In this document: positions 60,020 to 64,000 of the stretch, in pieces
Layout: the number at the start of each line of letters is the position of its first letter
Numbering within the stretch: the first letter of the stretch is position 1
Assembly: GCA_015066515.1 (NCBI GenBank)
Contig: SVOH01000001.1
Span: 124,001 to 188,000 of the forward strand
DNA length: 64,000 nucleotides
Source: Oscillospiraceae bacterium
GTDB lineage: Bacteria > Bacillota > Clostridia > Oscillospirales > Acutalibacteraceae
Reading direction: 5' to 3'
Program-made: the position numbers and the translations under genes
Notes under the pieces: generated by a model
The model's database searches: none
Seen by the model: only the letters and a program-made list of their open reading frames with translations
Told to the model about the DNA's origin: nothing

Positions 60020-61774
60020 TTATTCTTTGTCCTGATTGAGTCTGTGTTTTGAAACGGCTCTTTCGGAATAATTTACATCCCAGTATTTACCGGTTAGATG
60101 ATAGTTTTCAAGGTCACGTGCATCGCCGGTTATTGAATATTCTCTTAAAGCAACCTCTCCGTCAAGGTCGTTAAACAAAGTAGTATGGTAGTATTTGCGT
60201 TCGCGTTCTTCGTTTTCCCCAATCTCCCAGATTGTTCGTCCGTATTTAGAGTGGTCGCCGCCAAGCGATTCAATAATTGTTGCAAACAAATCTTCGTGAC
60301 AGACGGGCGCCAGAGAGGTTTTCATTGTTTCGCCATCGTTTGTACCTGCGGGCTTTACCATCATTATACACGAGGTTGCGTTGTGCAAGTTAAGATCTTG
60401 GCTGGCAGACGAAAAACCGTGATCGGCGGTTATGATAATGGTAGAATTATCAAATGTGCCGGACTTTTTCATTTGTGTTATATATTGCTCTATTAAGAAC
60501 AAACAACCGCGAGTAGCCTCTATCTGAGAAACACCAGGTTTGCTTTGACCGTCTGCACTAATAGACGCTCCCGGATGCGTACCAAACATATGGTACATGC
60601 GAAAGGTTTTATTGAATGTTTTGTTTACCTTTATGCCTTTTTGTTTTATATCGGAGCAAAACCCAACGTCGTCAAATAAAACAGCCTTATTAGGAAGCGC
60701 TTTCATAGAAGCATCATTTACTGACGCAGAGGTGTATTCGAAGTTCTTTTTGAACAAATAAGGCATTCCGCGATATGCAGAAACATTTGCTGCCTGCTTT
60801 ACAAAACTTAAGAAATTCATTGAAGAAAGCGACGAGCTATCGTATGAAAGATGGTTATCTATGTTGTCTAAAACACTTTCACCTATGTATTGCGCTTCGG
60901 TATAAACGCGAATATCGGTACCGAGCTTGTCCATATCTTCGATAAAAGAACTTTTTTCAAATGCTTCATTCACATACTGTGTGTACGGCTTATCAAAATA
61001 ACAAATTTCTCCCGAAAGCAAATATGGTATACTAGGATATGTGCGGCTGTGTGTGGTAGTCATATTTGGGAAATAGGTAAATCCATTAAAGCCGTCGAAC
61101 ATATCGGGATAATCCTCAAGCGCTTGTTCTACCAGTGCTCCGTCGCAAGTGTCAATTATAAAGCAAATAGTGTTTTCGTTTTCGGAAACCTCAAGCTTGC
61201 CTGCATCGGTGAAATAGTTGTTTTTCATATCGTTAACATTTTTGTCGATGTTTAGATACAAGGACAAAAATCCTACAAGCTGCATTGCAACGAGTGCGAT
61301 AGAAATAAAACGCATACCGGTAAAAAGAAGCTTTGATTTTTTGGCTTTTTGCAACATTATCCATAGCGTGAAAATTAAAGCAAAAACAAATATCCAAACA
61401 GCAATATTTGATAAGATAAGTTTTGACGAATATATGTGTTCATCACCGGTGAGAGAGCCCATAGAACCATTGAGCAGAATTGATTGCAAATAGGTACAAA
61501 CTCCCAAAGCAAACACAAAAAGATTTATTGGGCGTAACACTTTTGCCGGCAAAAGACTTACTACGCAGGAAAGTGCGACAGCAACACCAAAAGAAAAAAC
61601 GGAAAGTATAATCGTAGCCGTGGTAGCGGAAAATTTAAATTCGATTATATTTCCTAAAAAAATTTCTAAAGGACTAAAGAAGAAAATTGTAAAAACAGTA
61701 AAGACGAATACCGCCAAAGCAGAAAAAAGCTTTTTTCCGTAAGAAACCTTTTTTGGTTTTATTATCGACAACAC
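60020..61774 (-). CDS. LtaS/MdoB-like sulfatase-fold membrane protein
   Basis: About 584 residues: four to five N-terminal membrane segments (to ~190) and an external alkaline-phosphatase-superfamily domain. Metal ligands can be placed in CFIIDTCDGA, TITADHGFSS-like (IITADHGFSS) and MFGTHPGAS; the nucleophile is the Thr or Ser in THSRTYPSIPYLLSG. Relatives transfer glycerol phosphate from phosphatidylglycerol (LtaS, MdoB) or hydrolyse sulfate/phosphate esters. The start is GTG 61774 or TTG 61771, both well spaced from AGGAG at 61784-61780; a GTG at 61780 overlaps that site. Faces the YidC-fusion gene divergently. Confidence 0.8.
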   Translation of the reverse strand: MLSIIKPKKVSYGKKLFSALAVFVFTVFTIFFFSPLEIFLGNIIEFKFSATTATIILSVFSFGVAVALSCVVSLLPAKVLRPINLFVFALGVCTYLQSILLNGSMGSLTGDEHIYSSKLILSNIAVWIFVFALIFTLWIMLQKAKKSKLLFTGMRFISIALVAMQLVGFLSLYLNIDKNVNDMKNNYFTDAGKLEVSENENTICFIIDTCDGALVEQALEDYPDMFDGFNGFTYFPNMTTTHSRTYPSIPYLLSGEICYFDKPYTQYVNEAFEKSSFIEDMDKLGTDIRVYTEAQYIGESVLDNIDNHLSYDSSSLSSMNFLSFVKQAANVSAYRGMPYLFKKNFEYTSASVNDASMKALPNKAVLFDDVGFCSDIKQKGIKVNKTFNKTFRMYHMFGTHPGASISADGQSKPGVSQIEATRGCLFLIEQYITQMKKSGTFDNSTIIITADHGFSSASQDLNLHNATSCIMMVKPAGTNDGETMKTSLAPVCHEDLFATIIESLGGDHSKYGRTIWEIGENEERERKYYHTTLFNDLDGEVALREYSITGDARDLENYHLTGKYWDVNYSERAVSKHRLNQDKE

Positions 61775-61843
61775 AAACACTCCTTTTATGACAATTATAT
61801 CATTTATTCTATCATATGCCGTCTATTTCGTCAAGAAAGCATA

Positions 61844-61872
61844 TAGACAAAATGCGAGTGTTATGATATAAT
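61844..61872 (+). promoter_or_regulatory. Promoter of the YidC-fusion gene
   Basis: TAGACA and TATAAT with 17 bases between; AAGGAGGG follows 15 bases later, before the ATG at 61901. Confidence 0.7.
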
Positions 61873-61900
61873 CATATGAGAATTTTAAGGAGGGCGCAAA

Positions 61901-63997
61901 ATGGACACGTTAACCGGTTGGATTGCCTTGCCGTTAGGCTTTGTTATGCAGTGGTGTTACAACTTTATACATAACTATGGACTCTCAATTATTGTGTTTA
62001 CGCTGATTACAAAAATAATTATTTTGCCGCTTTCGGTGTGGGTGCAAAAAAACTCTATAAAAATGGTTAAAATGCAGCCCGAACTTAACCGCATAAAAGC
62101 AAAATTTTTTGGTGATGCCGACACAATTGCTGACGAGGAATCAAAGTTATATAAAAAGAACAAGTATAATCCGCTAGCAAGTCTTGTTCCGCTCATAATT
62201 CAGATTGTGCTACTTATGGGCGTGGTAGGTGTAATCTATAATCCGTTTAATTATTTATTTCGTTTACCAGAGGAGCTTATCCTAGCGATAAATGATGTGG
62301 CTTCTAAAATAACGGGTGTTGCTACATATGAATCCTCCATACAATTAGCGGCCGTTGAAAGTATTAAAAATCCCGAATACTATAATCAGTTTGCAGCGCT
62401 TTCATCACAGTTTACAAATGTTGATATGCAGTCTGTGTTGTTGGAAATACAAAATTTTGACCTGATGTTTTTAGGCATAAATTTGTCGCACAACCCGAGT
62501 GTTGTCTGGGGAATTACTGTCGCGGTGCCAGTTGTTGCAGGACTTTCATCCTACCTGCTGAGTATAGCACAAAACAAATCGAACGTGCTTCAGGCGGAGC
62601 AAAGCAAGGTGAGTCAGTGGGGAATGTTAGCGCTGTCGGTAGGCCTTTCGCTTTATTTGGGCTTTTTTGTTCCTGCAGGCATTGCACTTTACTGGGTTGC
62701 AAGCAATCTTTTGGCAATAGTTCAGCTTTATGCTCTTAATGCGGTAATTCCGCCTAAAAAATATGTCGATTACGAGGCTCTTGAGGCTAGCCGTAAAGAA
62801 CTTGCTGCGTTGCAGAGTTTAGGTGGCGATAAAAAGCCTTTTCAAAAGGACGAAAACCACAAACGCGAAAAGGAAGATTACAAGCGCTTTTTCAGTATAA
62901 GAAACAAGCACTTAGTCTTTTATTCCGAGCGTAGCGGTTTTTACAGATATTATGCTGAAATTATAGAGTATTTGCTCAAAAAGACTACGGTTTCAATACA
63001 CTATATCACTAACGATCCAAACGATATTGTGTTTGAAAAGGCAAAAGAGCAGCCCAAGCTTAAGCCTTATTATATAGGTGTTAAAAAAATGATAACCCTT
63101 ATGATGAAGCTTGAAGCTGATATTGTTGTGATGACAACGCCCGATCTTGATAATTACTACATCAAGCGTTCGCTTATGCGAAAGGATATCGAATATATCT
63201 TTGTTCCACACGACCCATCCAGCATGCATATGGGCTTCCGAGAGCATTCGCTCGACAACTTTGATACCGTTTTCTGTACAGGTCCACATATCGCCCAAGA
63301 GGTAAGGGCAAGCGAAAAGGTATACGGCACGAAAGAAAAAACTCTTGTAGAATTTGGTTATCCACTTATTGAACAACTTATAAATTCATACAGCGAAATG
63401 CCCAAGCGTGAGGGCGGTCGAAGACAGATACTTATTGCGCCCTCATGGCAAGAGGACAACCTTCTTGATAGCTGTATCGAAACGTTAATCGACTCGGTTT
63501 ATGGTAGTGAAAATAAAATCATTGTTCGTCCGCACCCCGAATATATGAAGCGATACCGCGAAAAAATGATGATGCTGGTTGAGAAATACAACGATAAAAT
63601 CGGCGATGGACTTCAGTTTGAACTTGATTTTAGTTCAAGCACGTCGGTTTACAGCTCGGATATTCTTGTAACCGATTGGTCGGGTATAGGTATCGAGTTT
63701 GGCTTTGCAACATTAAAGCCTGTTGTGTTTGTTAATACAAAAATCAAGATGGAAAACGAGAATTATGAAAATATAAACATAGTTCCGCAGGAAATACGGC
63801 TTCGCAATGTTTTGGGTGTAGCACTCGAAAAGGACGAGCTTTCGCAAAAGTTTTCCGATACTGTAAACGCGCTGCTTGATGACACTTCTTTTAGAGATAA
63901 GATTGAAAAAGAGAGAGAAAGTTATTTTTATAATCTTGGCACAGGCGGCACCGTTGGCGCAAAATACATTATAAGTAAACTTATTAAAAACAAATAA
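61901..63997 (+). CDS. YidC/Oxa1 insertase fused to a CDP-glycerol glycerophosphotransferase-like domain
   Basis: 698 residues in two parts. Residues ~1-285 are a YidC/Oxa1 core: SIIVFTLITKIIILPLSVWV with Lys38 where most YidCs have Arg, then the coiled cytoplasmic hairpin (KMQPELNRIKAKFF...), and further membrane segments including the last ones near GFFVPAGIALYWVASNLLAI. A charged linker (~300-325) leads into a cytoplasmic TagB/TagF-like domain (~325-695): HLVFYSERSGFYRYYAEII, FVPHDPSSMHMGF (~434), IVRPHPEYMKRY (~541) and VTDWSGIGIEFGFATLKPVV (~590), corresponding to the His and nucleotide-binding motifs of glycerophosphotransferases. It has its own promoter; the coding sequence is complete. 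Confidence 0.85.
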   Translation: MDTLTGWIALPLGFVMQWCYNFIHNYGLSIIVFTLITKIIILPLSVWVQKNSIKMVKMQPELNRIKAKFFGDADTIADEESKLYKKNKYNPLASLVPLIIQIVLLMGVVGVIYNPFNYLFRLPEELILAINDVASKITGVATYESSIQLAAVESIKNPEYYNQFAALSSQFTNVDMQSVLLEIQNFDLMFLGINLSHNPSVVWGITVAVPVVAGLSSYLLSIAQNKSNVLQAEQSKVSQWGMLALSVGLSLYLGFFVPAGIALYWVASNLLAIVQLYALNAVIPPKKYVDYEALEASRKELAALQSLGGDKKPFQKDENHKREKEDYKRFFSIRNKHLVFYSERSGFYRYYAEIIEYLLKKTTVSIHYITNDPNDIVFEKAKEQPKLKPYYIGVKKMITLMMKLEADIVVMTTPDLDNYYIKRSLMRKDIEYIFVPHDPSSMHMGFREHSLDNFDTVFCTGPHIAQEVRASEKVYGTKEKTLVEFGYPLIEQLINSYSEMPKREGGRRQILIAPSWQEDNLLDSCIETLIDSVYGSENKIIVRPHPEYMKRYREKMMMLVEKYNDKIGDGLQFELDFSSSTSVYSSDILVTDWSGIGIEFGFATLKPVVFVNTKIKMENENYENINIVPQEIRLRNVLGVALEKDELSQKFSDTVNALLDDTSFRDKIEKERESYFYNLGTGGTVGAKYIISKLIKNK

Positions 63998-64000
63998 AAA

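Noticed and set aside
1-64000. CRISPR arrays, insertion sequences, integrases, prophage genes
   Set aside because: No regularly spaced repeats, transposase or integrase motifs were seen on either strand; the direct repeats near spoVT and mrnC have no linked recombinase in the window.

Overview
The window looks like a stretch of chromosome from a spore-forming, Gram-positive, gut-type Clostridia (Oscillospirales/Ruminococcaceae-like). The reasons are: moderately AT-rich DNA with strong GGAGG ribosome sites and frequent GTG/TTG starts; a SpoVT sporulation regulator; the Clostridia-type sets rplU-prp-rpmA, DUF1385-prmC and recA-recX-rimO-pgsA; LCP, LtaS-like and glycerophosphotransferase envelope enzymes; a dockerin-bearing wall hydrolase; and a Na+-pumping oxaloacetate decarboxylase. 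I see no rRNA, CRISPR array, prophage or insertion sequence. It is mostly core genome with a few accessory islands.

Layout. 1-4.3 kb: the start of an RluA-type pseudouridine synthase, radC, the azlCD amino-acid exporter, and an ABC-F/HIT pair. 4.3-12.2 kb: secreted or surface proteins (a cell-wall amidase, a 1633-residue endonuclease I protein, a 49-residue ORF and a small lipoprotein). 12.2-18.3 kb: tRNA-Pro and spoVT, then an accessory block (AraC regulator, glutaminase-A-like enzyme, a duplicated spoVT start, an unknown membrane-anchored protein, an alkaline phosphatase). 18.4-20.6 kb: two candidate non-coding RNAs, each with its own promoter and terminator, around nadE-luxS and next to a 38-residue ORF. 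20.7-25.1 kb: a LysR regulator divergent from a YitT/alanine-dehydrogenase-like/MmgE-PrpD operon. 25-29.7 kb: dockerin glucosaminidase, ferredoxin, and trpS-holB-ricT. 29.8-34.1 kb: rplU-prp-rpmA, a zinc-ribbon protein, obg, mrnC preceded by a truncated copy of its own start, and a second YitT. 34.2-37.9 kb: oxaloacetate decarboxylase operon. 38-46 kb: membrane protein, radical-SAM pair, lipoprotein with a two-component system, DUF1385-prmC. 46.9-54.2 kb: recA-recX-rimO-pgsA-cysE-cysS-methyltransferase-rsmI, tightly packed. 54.2-64 kb: an envelope cluster (acyltransferase 3, LCP, PlsC, DUF2142, LtaS-like sulfatase) ending in a YidC insertase fused to a CDP-glycerol glycerophosphotransferase-like domain.

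How the genes work together. The envelope genes at 54-64 kb together could build, modify, export and anchor a glycerol-phosphate-containing polymer; the YidC fusion would place polymer synthesis on a membrane insertase. The oad genes form one sodium pump. The LysR-YitT-dehydrogenase-PrpD set looks like a small inducible pathway for an unidentified acid or amino acid.

The most notable observations are the YidC fusion; the two structured RNAs; two truncated duplicates of gene starts (spoVT and mrnC) that differ from the intact copies almost only at synonymous positions; and a perfect 42-bp palindrome that buries the ribosome site of a YitT gene. All functions are read from sequence alone; nothing was searched against a database.
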